Source: Nitrospinota bacterium
GTDB taxonomy: Bacteria; Nitrospinota_A; JADGAW01
Length of the DNA: 16,165 nucleotides
Reading direction: 5' to 3'
Assembly: GCA_015231815.1 (NCBI GenBank)
Contig: JADGAW010000029.1
Span: 1 to 16,165 of the forward strand
Part shown: positions 8,101-14,505 of the stretch, piece after piece
Numbering within the stretch: the stretch's first letter is position 1
How the letters are laid out: every line of letters begins with the position of its first letter
Notes under the pieces: generated by a model
The model's database searches: none
What the model saw: the letters and a program-made list of their open reading frames with translations, nothing else
Told to the model about the DNA's origin: nothing
Position numbers and translations under genes: made by a program

Positions 8101-8793
8101 ATCAAGTGATTGATGAAATTGTTTAATGTATTTTTTTAGGACTGGAGAAAGATAGGCATCGACAACTGAGGTATCTCCCCGGTAAATTAGTTTCATGACT
8201 GGAGCAACTTCTGATGAAAGGGAAATTTGTTTAAACCCAACGTTTCGGGCAATATTTTGTAACTGAATTTCATGCTGATTATATCGATATGCGTGCATCA
8301 AAATAATGGCAATAGAATTAAATCCTCGTTGGTAAAAACGCTGCAACTCTTTTTCAACGAATTCTTTATCGAAGCTTTTCAGAATATTTCCTTGTGCATC
8401 AATTCTTTCATCAATTTCTAAAGTCTCGGAATAGAGTAATTTTGGCAAAACAATATTCAAGGCAAAAATATCAGGTCTGTTTTGATAACCAATTCGAAGA
8501 GCATCCTTAAAACCCTTGGTAATACAAAGCAAGGTTTTCTCCCCTTTTCTTTCCAGAAGTGCATTTGTTGCAATGGTTGTCCCCATTTTCACCTCTTCAA
8601 TTTTTCCTGCATTTATTTTTTCTTTGGGGGAGAGTTGTAACATCCGCTTTATTCCTTCCAGAGGAGCGTCATCGTAAAAATCCGGGTTCTCTGATAAAAG
8701 TTTATGGGTTTTTATTTCCCCTTTGGGATTAACAGCAATAACATCAGTAAAGGTTCCCCCTCTGTCAATCCAAAAATGCCATTTCTTTGCCAT
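5155..8793 (-). CDS. oplAH: ATP-dependent 5-oxoprolinase, fused HyuA-HyuB type
   Basis: The 1212-residue protein joins two halves of the hydantoinase/oxoprolinase superfamily. Residues about 1-690 are HyuA-like: DRGGTFTDV (10-18), GTTIATNALLERKG, RGDTSVVDAYL, GFDMGGTSTDVCHY (near 284) and FGGAGGQHACRLA. From about 690 it is HyuB-like: NPVMLEVFNNLF, NNPYKGGSHLPDIT, YVASRGHHADIGG, GGNVETS and ERRRTNPFG. Length and fusion match the eukaryote-type and long bacterial 5-oxoprolinases, which hydrolyse 5-oxo-L-proline to glutamate with ATP. Hydantoinases and acetone carboxylases share the folds but are normally split into subunits, so oxoprolinase is favoured. The ATG is preceded by a good Shine-Dalgarno (GAAGGA, with AAGTAG to the start). 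It is single-gene, with its promoter region facing the toxin-antitoxin pair. No frameshift is seen across 3.6 kb. Confidence 0.92.
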   Translation of the reverse strand: MAKKWHFWIDRGGTFTDVIAVNPKGEIKTHKLLSENPDFYDDAPLEGIKRMLQLSPKEKINAGKIEEVKMGTTIATNALLERKGEKTLLCITKGFKDALRIGYQNRPDIFALNIVLPKLLYSETLEIDERIDAQGNILKSFDKEFVEKELQRFYQRGFNSIAIILMHAYRYNQHEIQLQNIARNVGFKQISLSSEVAPVMKLIYRGDTSVVDAYLSPVLKKYIKQFHQSLDKTNVFLMQSNGGLADARYFHGKDSSLYGPAGGVVGMVKTASQAGVKKMIGFDMGGTSTDVCHYNGGYERVYETEISGVRMRSPMMKINTIAAGGGSILSFDGQRFLVGPESAGSNPGPACYRKGGPLTVTDANLLLGKIDPDNFPKVFGKEGNEGLDTEIVVNKFDVLTQKINKATGQILSREEVAEGFMHIAVEKMALAIKEISVSRGYDVTEYTLCSFGGAGGQHACRLADSLGMKRIFLHPHAGVLSALGIGLADQRMIKEKTIEWGFNQKNLVKVHEEIKALSCLCKAEIVKQFGKDVDLNIHHFLRLKYEGTNTSVTVALTKYQEILKSFEEQYRLTYGFTFSDKNIIIDSIQVEAIVQSSDRYLNLKPIPDTGKACLPVQQKPFFDGSWQKSSLFMRDELYEKAIIKGPAIICEENSTIVVEKGWEAHVTKDGNIFLEGNKGSKKGKNIGTTCNPVMLEVFNNLFMSVAEQMGLALEKTATSVNIKERLDFSCAIFNAEGNLVANAPHIPVHLGAMGETVKSIILENKNNIQQGDVFVSNNPYKGGSHLPDITVVTPIFKFPVKGNAAKGQSVLKGNTDQIIFYVASRGHHADIGGISPGSMPPFSRNIHEEGVIIDNFTLVKGGKFLEKKIRTLLTSGNYPARNPDENIADLKAQVAANERGAQELHAMIAYYGLNTVNAYMKHVQKNAAHCVAKVLKKLQGGEFEDFLDDGQKIKVKVAINKETGSGVIDFTGTSQQMEGNLNAPLAVTKSAVLYVLRCLVEEQIPLNEGALRSVKIIIPKGSILNPKYPAAAVGGNVETSMKIVDVLLAALNECAAGQGTMNNLTFGNEKYQYYETIAGGSGAGEGFHGQDAVHTHMTNTRITDPEVLESRYPVLVKEFSIRKNSFGKGRWNGGNGVVRTLTFLEDMDVSLLSERRRTNPFGINGGGKAQAGSDTKISGNTIETLKGKFSIKVKAGESITIKTPGGGGFGKP

Positions 8794-8828
8794 CTACTTT
8801 CCTTCAACAATACAATAATTATTTCGAT

Positions 8829-8844
8829 TTTATATCAATTGGAA
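8829..8844 (-). promoter_or_regulatory. Weak candidate -10 element for oplAH
   Basis: On the minus strand TATAAA lies at 8829-8834. A TTAATA hexamer (4 of 6 to consensus) lies 16 bases further upstream at 8851-8856. The transcript would start near 8821 and leave about 28 bases with the Shine-Dalgarno included. The match is modest, and the region is AT-rich enough for chance. Confidence 0.28.
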
Positions 8845-8858
8845 ACAAATTATTAACC

Positions 8859-8887
8859 TTGACAATTTTTCTCTCCACCTGTATTAT
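8859..8887 (+). promoter_or_regulatory. Sigma70-type promoter of the phd-vapC pair
   Basis: TTGACA (8859-8864), a 17-base spacer and TATTAT (8882-8887) make a near-consensus promoter. Transcription should start near 8894, about 31 bases before the antitoxin ATG. It directs the toxin-antitoxin pair away from the oxoprolinase gene. Confidence 0.8.
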
Positions 8888-8891
8888 AGAA

Positions 8892-8910
8892 CTAAACTAA
8901 CTTAGCTAAA
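8892..8910 (+). promoter_or_regulatory. Putative antitoxin operator (CTAA repeats and palindrome)
   Basis: Just downstream of the predicted start site are CTAA at 8892-8895 and 8897-8900 and the perfect 8-base palindrome TTAGCTAA at 8902-8909. Phd/YefM antitoxins typically bind short palindromes over their own promoter, and the placement fits autorepression. This is inference from position and symmetry only. Confidence 0.4.
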
Positions 8911-8924
8911 CAAGAGGTAAAAAA

Positions 8925-9146
8925 ATGGAATCAGTTAATATTCATGAAGCCAAGACAAAACTTTCTTCCTTACTCGCAAAAGTTGAGAAGGGGAATGAGC
9001 ACATAACTATTTGCCGTGCTGGTCAGCCAATTGCGGAAATAGTCCCTTACAAAAAGAAAAAACGCTCATCGATAGTAAATTCCCTAAAGCCATTAAAGAT
9101 ATCCGGTGATCTTACCGCCCCCAGTTCCGGAGACTGGAATGTCTGA
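8925..9146 (+). CDS. Phd/YefM-family antitoxin
   Basis: The 73-residue protein has the Phd/YefM N-terminal fold pattern: MESVNIHEAKTKLSSLLAKV, then GNEHITICRAGQPIAEIVPY, followed by a basic linker (KKKKRSS) and a short C-terminal tail expected to wrap the toxin. Such antitoxins neutralise the toxin and repress the shared promoter through the N-terminal domain. A clear Shine-Dalgarno (AGAGG, 8913-8917) precedes the ATG by 7 bases. The stop codon overlaps the start of the PIN toxin gene. That overlap, with the promoter and the palindrome upstream, makes the operon assignment strong. The family also pairs with other toxin folds (Doc, YoeB); here the partner is a PIN domain. Confidence 0.92.
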   Translation: MESVNIHEAKTKLSSLLAKVEKGNEHITICRAGQPIAEIVPYKKKKRSSIVNSLKPLKISGDLTAPSSGDWNV

Positions 9147-9525
9147 TTATTTGCTGGATACCTGCGCCCTATTATGGTTGTCGGATGGAGGTGGAGAGCT
9201 TTCTCAAAAAGCAATTTCCGAGATTAATGCATCCCGGTTTGTTTATATCTCAGCTATCTCAGCCTGGGAAATTAGCCTGCTGTGCTTTAAGGAACAAATA
9301 AAACTTCCTGTCTCACCGGAAGAATGGTTTCGGCAGATTACCGAAAACCAGGACATTCAAGTTATTAACCTAACCCCTGAAATAGCTTTTCTCTCAAACA
9401 ACCTGCCATCGAAGCATAAAGACTTTGCCGACCGTTTCATCATTGCAACTGCTGTTTCCCATAACCTCTCAATTGTCACAGGTGATAAAATGTTCGCCCA
9501 ATACCCGGTTACGATAATACAGTAA
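9139..9525 (+). CDS. PIN-domain toxin (VapC-like ribonuclease)
   Basis: Starting at the ATG at 9139 gives a 128-residue PIN protein, MSDYLLDTCALLWLSD. An upstream in-frame ATG at 9106 would add 11 residues (MILPPPVPETG) that overlap the antitoxin and lack family character, whereas 9139 has GGAG six bases upstream (9129-9132). Acidic residues expected to hold the catalytic metal are Asp7, Glu44 (SAWEIS), Asp98 (DFADRFI) and Asp116 (VTGDKMF). PIN toxins cleave RNA, often tRNA, when the antitoxin is degraded. The common LLDTHALLW motif has Cys9 in place of His; that position is not a metal ligand, so activity is still likely. The coding region overlaps the antitoxin by 8 bases, suggesting coupled translation. 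Confidence 0.92.
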   Translation: MSDYLLDTCALLWLSDGGGELSQKAISEINASRFVYISAISAWEISLLCFKEQIKLPVSPEEWFRQITENQDIQVINLTPEIAFLSNNLPSKHKDFADRFIIATAVSHNLSIVTGDKMFAQYPVTIIQ

Positions 9526-9648
9526 GAGAACCAAATAATTGGAGCCCGTATCATTTACTTTCCTTGCTCAAAATAATAAAATGCTTAGATTTTAAACCAC
9601 CTACCCGGTAATGTTTGAAAAGAGACAAAGGCGACATTATGTTTTTTC

Positions 9649-9677
9649 TTGATCGTTTTTGTTTCAACTACTATACA
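9649..9677 (+). promoter_or_regulatory. Candidate promoter of cysQ
   Basis: TTGATC (9649-9654), a 17-base spacer and TATACA (9672-9677) lie upstream of cysQ and predict a start near 9684, giving about a 27-base leader with the Shine-Dalgarno AAGGA. The rest of the 9526-9710 gap holds only an AT-rich 6-bp palindrome (9577-9594) and no gene. Confidence 0.5.
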
Positions 9678-9710
9678 AACCACCAGCATAATTTCTAAAG
9701 GAACCATATT

Positions 9711-10613
9711 ATGACAGTTATTTTTAAACAATCAATCTTATTAGCTCTTTTTGCATCTCATGAAGCAGGAAAAGAAATCCTTAAAGTTTACCAAAAGGAT
9801 TTTGATGTAGAGTTCAAGGACGACAAATCGCCTTTAACTGAAGCCGACACAACAGCCCATACTGTTATTGCCAAATATTTAAAAACTCATCCCTTATCAG
9901 AAAAAAGCATTCTTTCAAGCTACCCTTTGCTGAGTGAGGAAGGTAAGGAAATCTCTTTTGAAGCAAGAAAGGAATGGAAACGGTTCTGGCTGGTAGATCC
10001 CCTTGATGGCACAAAGGAATTTGTTAAAAAAAATGGTGAGTTTACCGTAAATATTGCCCTCATTGAGAATGGACAACCAATAATGGGAGTGATATTTATT
10101 CCGGTAAAGGGGATTTTCTACTTTGCCGCTGAAGGACTTGGTTCCTTTAAACTCTCTTCCGGCAATGTACTTTCTCATTTGGAAAACCAACTGAAGAAAA
10201 ATAATCTTAGTGAAGAGAGCATCAATCAACTGTATCAGGAGCTTCTTCAAAAATCTGAAAAACTGCCAATAACCTCCGAGCTTAACAAACCCGTTGTTAT
10301 TATGGGAAGTCGCTCTCATGGCTCAAATAAACTTGACAGCTACATTGAAAAGCTTGAAAAGGAGTATGGTGCTGTGGATGTTGTTCCTGCAGGAAGTTCA
10401 CTCAAGTTTTGCTATGTTGCCGAAGGAACAGCAGATGTTTACCCCCGTTTTGGACCAACAATGGAATGGGACACCGGAGCAGGTCATATTATTGCCAAAG
10501 AAGCAGAATGCAGCATTATTGATATGGAAAATAAACTTCCTTTACAATACAACAAAGAAAACCTCCTTAACCCATTCTTTTTTGTGTTGAAAAGCACAAT
10601 TCAGCATGTATAA
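9711..10613 (+). CDS. cysQ: 3'(2'),5'-bisphosphate nucleotidase CysQ
   Basis: The 300-residue protein is an inositol-monophosphatase-superfamily phosphatase of the CysQ branch, which removes the 3' phosphate from PAP, the by-product of PAPS-dependent sulfation or sulfate reduction. Metal and substrate motifs are intact: DDKSPLTEAD (37-46), SEEG (75-78), WLVDPLDGTKEF (93-104, with Asp96 and Asp99) and MEWDTGAG (Asp254). It is longer than typical CysQ (about 250-270 residues), and the extra length appears as a charged helical stretch around 155-195. Shine-Dalgarno AAGGA sits 8 bases before the ATG. It stands alone between two toxin-antitoxin pairs, with no sulfate-assimilation genes nearby. The TTA-rich leader and convergent HigA gene give no visible terminator. 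Confidence 0.94.
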   Translation: MTVIFKQSILLALFASHEAGKEILKVYQKDFDVEFKDDKSPLTEADTTAHTVIAKYLKTHPLSEKSILSSYPLLSEEGKEISFEARKEWKRFWLVDPLDGTKEFVKKNGEFTVNIALIENGQPIMGVIFIPVKGIFYFAAEGLGSFKLSSGNVLSHLENQLKKNNLSEESINQLYQELLQKSEKLPITSELNKPVVIMGSRSHGSNKLDSYIEKLEKEYGAVDVVPAGSSLKFCYVAEGTADVYPRFGPTMEWDTGAGHIIAKEAECSIIDMENKLPLQYNKENLLNPFFFVLKSTIQHV

Positions 10614-10683
10614 ATTAAAAAAACTTCTTTATCTTGGTTGATATAAAAGTCCTTATCGATCTCAATACTTGTAAGCACTATTT

Positions 10684-10998
10684 TTAAGCGATTTGTTTAT
10701 GGGGAATTGGGTTGATCCTTTTAAGAACGCTCGCTTCTTTCTTTTTTGCTTTAAAAAGGTCCCAACGTAATTGCAAATTAAGCCAAAAATCTTCTGAAAC
10801 ACCGAAATATCTTGCAAGCCTCAAAGCCGTGCTGGGTGTAATCCCCCTCCTCTTGTTTACAATCTCATTTACTCTTTGATAGGGAACGTTTATATTATTT
10901 GCGAGTTCACGTTGAGAAATGCCCATTGGGTTTAAAAACTCTTCGAGAAGCATTTCTCCAGGATGGGTGGGCTCTCGATCGGTGGGTATTCTAACCAT
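10684..10998 (-). CDS. higA: HigA-family antitoxin (XRE-type helix-turn-helix)
   Basis: The chosen start gives 104 residues beginning MVRIPTDREPTHPGEMLLEE, the standard HigA opening. A helix-turn-helix follows (ISQRELANNINVPYQRVNEI, about 28-47), then DFWLNLQLRWDL, also typical of the family. An ATG 12 bases upstream (11008-11010) would add MELK. The later ATG is preferred because GGAG lies 6 bases before it. HigA binds its promoter and neutralises HigB. It follows higB by 16 bases on the same strand, the usual toxin-first order of HigBA. The gene converges on cysQ with a 70-base gap in which no hairpin terminator is seen. Confidence 0.93.
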   Translation of the reverse strand: MVRIPTDREPTHPGEMLLEEFLNPMGISQRELANNINVPYQRVNEIVNKRRGITPSTALRLARYFGVSEDFWLNLQLRWDLFKAKKKEASVLKRINPIPHKQIA

Positions 10999-11014
10999 TT
11001 TTAACTCCATTAAA

Positions 11015-11308
11015 TTAGTGATAATCGACTATTTCAACTTGATCGGGATTTGAGTTCGACCAAATAAAACAAAGGCGGTATTGTTTATTAATTCTGATGC
11101 TATATTGCCCTTTTCTGTCACCGCTTAAAACTTCAAATTTATTTCCGGGTGGAACGTTCAATTCATTAAGCTCTTTAACAGAATCGAGTTGGTCTAACTT
11201 TCGCCCCGCTATACGCCACAGGGTTTTAGGGCAAGTTTTTCTGGCAAACCTTGTATTTTTCCCATTAAAAATATCTTCCGTCCCTGTATTTTTAAAGGAT
11301 TTAATCAT
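11015..11308 (-). CDS. higB: HigB-family toxin (RelE-fold mRNA interferase)
   Basis: The 97-residue protein matches the HigB pattern: MIKSFKNTGTEDIFNG at the start, RKTCPKTLWRIAGRKLDQLD, VPPGNKFEVLSGDRKGQYSI and RLCFIWSNSNPDQVEIVDYH at the end. HigB toxins cut mRNA in the ribosome. The conserved lysine/arginine-rich core and the C-terminal RLCF..EIVDYH block are intact. There is no Shine-Dalgarno, and the ATG lies only 7 bases after the predicted -10 element. No other methionine is available to move the start. See the promoter entry for the leaderless inference. It is the first gene of the higB-higA unit. Confidence 0.93.
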   Translation of the reverse strand: MIKSFKNTGTEDIFNGKNTRFARKTCPKTLWRIAGRKLDQLDSVKELNELNVPPGNKFEVLSGDRKGQYSIRINKQYRLCFIWSNSNPDQVEIVDYH

Positions 11309-11315
11309 AAAGACA

Positions 11316-11344
11316 ATAATAGCATGACTTACATGTCATTTCAA
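11316..11344 (-). promoter_or_regulatory. higBA promoter with operator in its spacer
   Basis: On the minus strand TTGAAA (11339-11344), a 17-base spacer ending in TGC, and TATTAT (11316-11321) form a strong extended -10 promoter. The spacer holds an inverted repeat, ATGAC-6-GTCAT (11324-11339), a good HigA operator candidate because binding there would block RNA polymerase. The hexamer ends 7 bases before the higB ATG, so transcription probably starts at or within a base or two of the start codon. Confidence 0.78.
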
Positions 11345-11455
11345 ATTTTTCATTTAGCAAGAAGTGAATAATGTTAAACAGAGCTTGGTGTACGGCTAAC
11401 TATCAAACAAATTGAGAAAGAGAAAAACATTATGGGACAAACTTCATCTTGAATT

Positions 11456-11578
11456 ATGGATTTTTTAAAAAAAGGGAATAATTGGGTAAAACAACAACAG
11501 CTACTCTATAATCCCGTTTTATTATCCAAGTTCAAGGATAGATATATCGCAAAAATCTATATTTTTATTCCCCTATAA
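11456..11578 (+). CDS. Short unrecognised ORF, copy A of a repeated peptide core
   Basis: A 40-codon frame gives MDFLKKGNNWVKQQQLLYNP... with core KQQQLLYNPVLL and then DRY. The same core appears in the longer ORF at 14505-14687. No Shine-Dalgarno is seen, and I do not recognise the family. It may be a real small protein or a decayed N-terminal fragment of a larger one. It lies in the 334-base gap between higB and the 309-residue gene, which otherwise holds only the higB promoter and AT-rich sequence. Confidence 0.35.
   Translation: MDFLKKGNNWVKQQQLLYNPVLLSKFKDRYIAKIYIFIPL
11489..11545 (+). repeat. Direct repeat, copy A, flanking the SEC-C unit
   Basis: By hand alignment without gaps, bases 11489-11545 match 14550-14606 at 47 of 57 positions (about 82%). 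The repeat covers the KQQQ to DRY peptide core and continues into no clear similarity afterwards. The two copies lie on either side of the two-gene unit at 11643-14455. Confidence 0.8.
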
Positions 11579-11642
11579 ACGACAGCTTATTTATATCCCG
11601 AATTCTGCGTTTGCCCCTAAATGTGCAACCCTGTTCAAATAT

Positions 11643-12572
11643 CTATACATGAAAGTGAACAAACTGGTCAAACAGAGGTAATTTCTTGATTCGATATTCA
11701 CTTGGCAGAAGTTTTCCGTTTTTTATTTGTTCAACACTGCCAAAACCGAAAAAACCAACAAAATTAATGAACGCCCTGCGTAAGTAGCAAGACTTGAGGT
11801 AGTCCAAAGGTTTCCTGTAAGGGTTTATTGGAACTTCATTGAGAATAACGGGAAAAGCTTTTATAAAGCAGTCAAAATAAAAATCTCCAGGTTGCCATTC
11901 TGAACCATGGAGATGTATCAGATAAAGAGTATAGAGAAATGAGCCTTGAATAAGGTCGAACTCTTCAAAACCATCCCAATACCCCCAATTAAAACTTGTG
12001 ACATAAGTTTTGTAAAGAAGGAAAAACAATTCGCCAGGTTTTTCTGTAACAAGAAGCGTGCGACATTTTTTCGTAAGAAAAAATGAGCCTTTTTGTTTTC
12101 GGATCAGACCGGAAAGCTCCGCCACCGTTCTGACGATATGCAACTCAAAAAAATCTTCTTCCTTATTGATCTTAAAATAGCTAACTCTTTCTTTATAGAC
12201 ATTTTCACCCCAATATTGCAGAGCAATATCCTGACATAAGTTTCTCGGTAAATTCCCTTTTGCTGTCGCCTTCAGACCATTATCATTGATATCTTTGACC
12301 AAAAGATGAAATAGTGTCACAATAGGCGCAGTGAGAGGCTCACTCATTTTATTTGAATAGCTGAGAAGATTTGGCGAATCAAAAGGCGCATAAAGCAACC
12401 TGCTCATTTGGCTTGATGATAGCCCTTGAAAATCATCCTTTGGTGCTTCATTGCGTTCCTTGGTAAGCGCATTGGCGAACCTTCTCGCTTCTTCAATACT
12501 TGTGAAGTTTTGAGCTTCCAGTATTTCCCGAAGTTCACGCAAGCGATCATTCTTTCTTTCATCTGTTTCCAT
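11643..12572 (-). CDS. Conserved hypothetical protein, 309 residues, partner of the SEC-C gene
   Basis: I cannot name a characterised family with certainty. Visible features: a charged N-terminal helix (ERKNDRLRELREILEAQNF), then SSQMSRLLYAPFDSP, then GLKATAKGNLPRNL, and a segment SGLIRKQKGSFFLTKKC (about 153-170) that looks like a winged-helix wing. The rest is aromatic-rich and probably alpha-helical. From memory, similar proteins with an 'LLY.PF/L' segment and a 'GNLP' motif occur beside SEC-C proteins, but that recall needs a database search. The gene follows the SEC-C gene on the same strand with an 86-base gap, consistent with one operon. A weak Shine-Dalgarno (GGAT, 5-6 bases from ATG) precedes it. 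There is no signal peptide or membrane segment, so a cytoplasmic protein is likely. Confidence 0.7.
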   Translation of the reverse strand: METDERKNDRLRELREILEAQNFTSIEEARRFANALTKERNEAPKDDFQGLSSSQMSRLLYAPFDSPNLLSYSNKMSEPLTAPIVTLFHLLVKDINDNGLKATAKGNLPRNLCQDIALQYWGENVYKERVSYFKINKEEDFFELHIVRTVAELSGLIRKQKGSFFLTKKCRTLLVTEKPGELFFLLYKTYVTSFNWGYWDGFEEFDLIQGSFLYTLYLIHLHGSEWQPGDFYFDCFIKAFPVILNEVPINPYRKPLDYLKSCYLRRAFINFVGFFGFGSVEQIKNGKLLPSEYRIKKLPLFDQFVHFHV

Positions 12573-12658
12573 AGTTATCCAAGGTTAATTGCAATTTTCA
12601 CATTGTGCGCCGTATGTCAATCCCATATCAATAAGTTTTTTTGACTTTGCTTAGTTAG

Positions 12659-14455
12659 TTATTTATTTATACAACATTTCTTGTATTTCTTCCCGCTTCC
12701 ACATGGACAAGGATCGTTTCTGCCGATCTTCGGTGATTCCCTTTTAAAAGGAATAATCGACCCCTGAGAGGATTTGCCGGTTATTTGTTTTTGTTCGTAT
12801 ACCTCAGCCCACCTATCAAGCTCCTCCATTCTCTGTTTTTGCTTTAATTTCCATTGTTTACGGATTCTTTGAACCTCCTGCAATTCAGGGATATCCGTAT
12901 TATGAATGGCGCAAAGGCATTCAAGGGGATCGCCGATAATTGTTGCGTTATTCTCATGATTAAATATCTGCCGCAATGTCTCTATGCCCCTCTTGTCACC
13001 AATGCCCTCCAGGCAAGTTGCAAAGAATTCATCATCTGTCCCCTCTTCTCTTTCCCTGTAGGTCAAAGCCAAATCATACGCCTCTTCATAGGAAAGGTAT
13101 TTAAGCAGGCCCAAGGCCATGATGTCATCAAACTCTCCCTCTTTCACTGCGTTTAATTTCAACTCATCCGCCTCTTCATCAAGCTTACACAGTGCCATAA
13201 CCGCATACTCATGAACATAAAGCATAAAATCCGTTTCCTTGACAACCCTGATCAGATCGGGGAAAAAAGCCTTGTCACCGATATCCCCCATCAATCTTAC
13301 TGTCCAAACATCGCCCCATGACTCAGGATTTTTGCCGAGAATTCTTTTCAATTCCTCTATCGGAGCCGCTTTGACAATACGTTTTTGTATAAAGTACGGT
13401 AATGAACCATCTCCCGCTTTTCTCACCACCTCACATAAATCTTTTATACTTGTACTTTCATCATGAACTAAGACATAGCCCCCTCTTTCCAAGATTGAGA
13501 AATAAGCGGCAATGATTGAAACAATCAGCGTATTGGCGATTCCTTTTGGAGCTTGTCTAATGATTGAGAGGTTTTTGCTAACTTCTTCCAAGTAGAGCAA
13601 GGCAATTGTATCCTGTGTATATAAATCCTGAAGAGATTCGGGAACGGGTAAATCCGGATACCTTGATGATACTACTTTGCGAGCATCAAAAGTAATGGCG
13701 GTGATCAGTTCATTAAACTTATTCTTTTTTATTCCAGCCCAAATTTGTTCCAACAGTGAAGGGTTAATATCAATAAGAGGGTGCAACGCCAAGGTTTCCT
13801 CAACCTCTTTAATCGTCAGCAGATTCTTTTTCAGGGAAAAGGTCAAGTCATCATAAATTCTATTAGCTCTTATTTGAGACAGAACGTCCTTTACTCTATC
13901 CTGAAGGCTTTTAGTTTCTTTTTCATGAGCAATATATTTCTTAAAGACATATCGCATATCTTCACTTTTGCAGTAACCCAGAATTCCTATGATAAGCAAA
14001 CCGGTTAGGTCATGGTCAATTTGAACTGCTTCAATAAACTCACGTAATTCTTGGTAATTCTCATCATTTTTTACCTCTCCAAGATAGCTAAATATTCCGA
14101 TGTAATCCTCATAGACAGGGCTTTCAGCATTTTCATGTTTATCCAATATATCCTTAAGAGCTCCCTCATAACCCAAGTCCGCTAAAGCAATTAAACAATT
14201 ACCCGAAAGGTTTCCTGTGCTTTTCTTATAAAGCTCCAATATTTGGGGCGCAAACTCTATTGCTTGATGTTCAACCAAATACCTAAGACTTATTGAAGGA
14301 ATATACTTTTCTTTATCATCAAGAAGGTCGGCGACTTCTTTCGTAAACCTGTTCTTATATTTTTTTGTAATTATGTCAAGCGATCTGTAGCGGACAAGGT
14401 GGTTGGGATGACTTAATTGCCTAACATAGTCATTGTAATCAAAAATTTTCTTCAT
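12659..14455 (-). CDS. HEAT-like repeat protein with C-terminal SEC-C zinc motif
   Basis: The 598-residue protein ends in GRNDPCPCGSGKKYKKCC, a SEC-C motif with Cys583, Cys585, Cys594 and Cys595 that binds zinc in SecA and many other proteins. The N-terminal region repeats helical pairs such as HPNHLVRYRSLDII, DDKEKYIPSISLRYLV and FAPQILELYKKS, suggesting a HEAT/armadillo-like solenoid; similar helices recur at about 390-520. A charged linker (about 535-575) joins the solenoid to the zinc motif. No catalytic motif is visible, so a scaffold or binding role is inferred. A Shine-Dalgarno (GGAG, 8 bases before ATG) supports the start. It is the first gene of the two-gene unit, followed by the 309-residue gene. 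Confidence 0.82.
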   Translation of the reverse strand: MKKIFDYNDYVRQLSHPNHLVRYRSLDIITKKYKNRFTKEVADLLDDKEKYIPSISLRYLVEHQAIEFAPQILELYKKSTGNLSGNCLIALADLGYEGALKDILDKHENAESPVYEDYIGIFSYLGEVKNDENYQELREFIEAVQIDHDLTGLLIIGILGYCKSEDMRYVFKKYIAHEKETKSLQDRVKDVLSQIRANRIYDDLTFSLKKNLLTIKEVEETLALHPLIDINPSLLEQIWAGIKKNKFNELITAITFDARKVVSSRYPDLPVPESLQDLYTQDTIALLYLEEVSKNLSIIRQAPKGIANTLIVSIIAAYFSILERGGYVLVHDESTSIKDLCEVVRKAGDGSLPYFIQKRIVKAAPIEELKRILGKNPESWGDVWTVRLMGDIGDKAFFPDLIRVVKETDFMLYVHEYAVMALCKLDEEADELKLNAVKEGEFDDIMALGLLKYLSYEEAYDLALTYREREEGTDDEFFATCLEGIGDKRGIETLRQIFNHENNATIIGDPLECLCAIHNTDIPELQEVQRIRKQWKLKQKQRMEELDRWAEVYEQKQITGKSSQGSIIPFKRESPKIGRNDPCPCGSGKKYKKCCINK

Positions 14456-14499
14456 AAATTTGCTCCGAAGTTTTGATAAATGTTTTGTTTTTTAGAAAC

Positions 14500-14505
14500 A
14501 TTATA
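14500..14505 (-). promoter_or_regulatory. Candidate -10 of the SEC-C operon
   Basis: On the minus strand a perfect TATAAT lies at 14500-14505, giving a leader of about 38 bases that includes the Shine-Dalgarno. No good -35 is found at 16-18 bases. The hexamer overlaps the first base of the divergent short ORF at 14505, so the two would share the control region. Confidence 0.4.

Noticed and set aside
9106..9138. Upstream start of the PIN toxin adding MILPPPVPETG
   Set aside because: The extra residues lie inside the antitoxin gene and lack PIN character; the ATG at 9139 has a well-spaced GGAG and gives the standard N-terminus.
9577..9594. AT-rich palindrome TAAAAT-6-ATTTTA as a terminator
   Set aside because: Only A-T pairs, no GC stem and no following T-run of a normal terminator.
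9915..10319. Minus-strand frame of 134 codons inside cysQ
   Set aside because: It overlaps the conserved metal-binding part of CysQ and has no family features.
10999..11010. Earlier ATG for higA giving MELK at the N-terminus
   Set aside because: No Shine-Dalgarno before it; the GGAG within these bases fits the later ATG.
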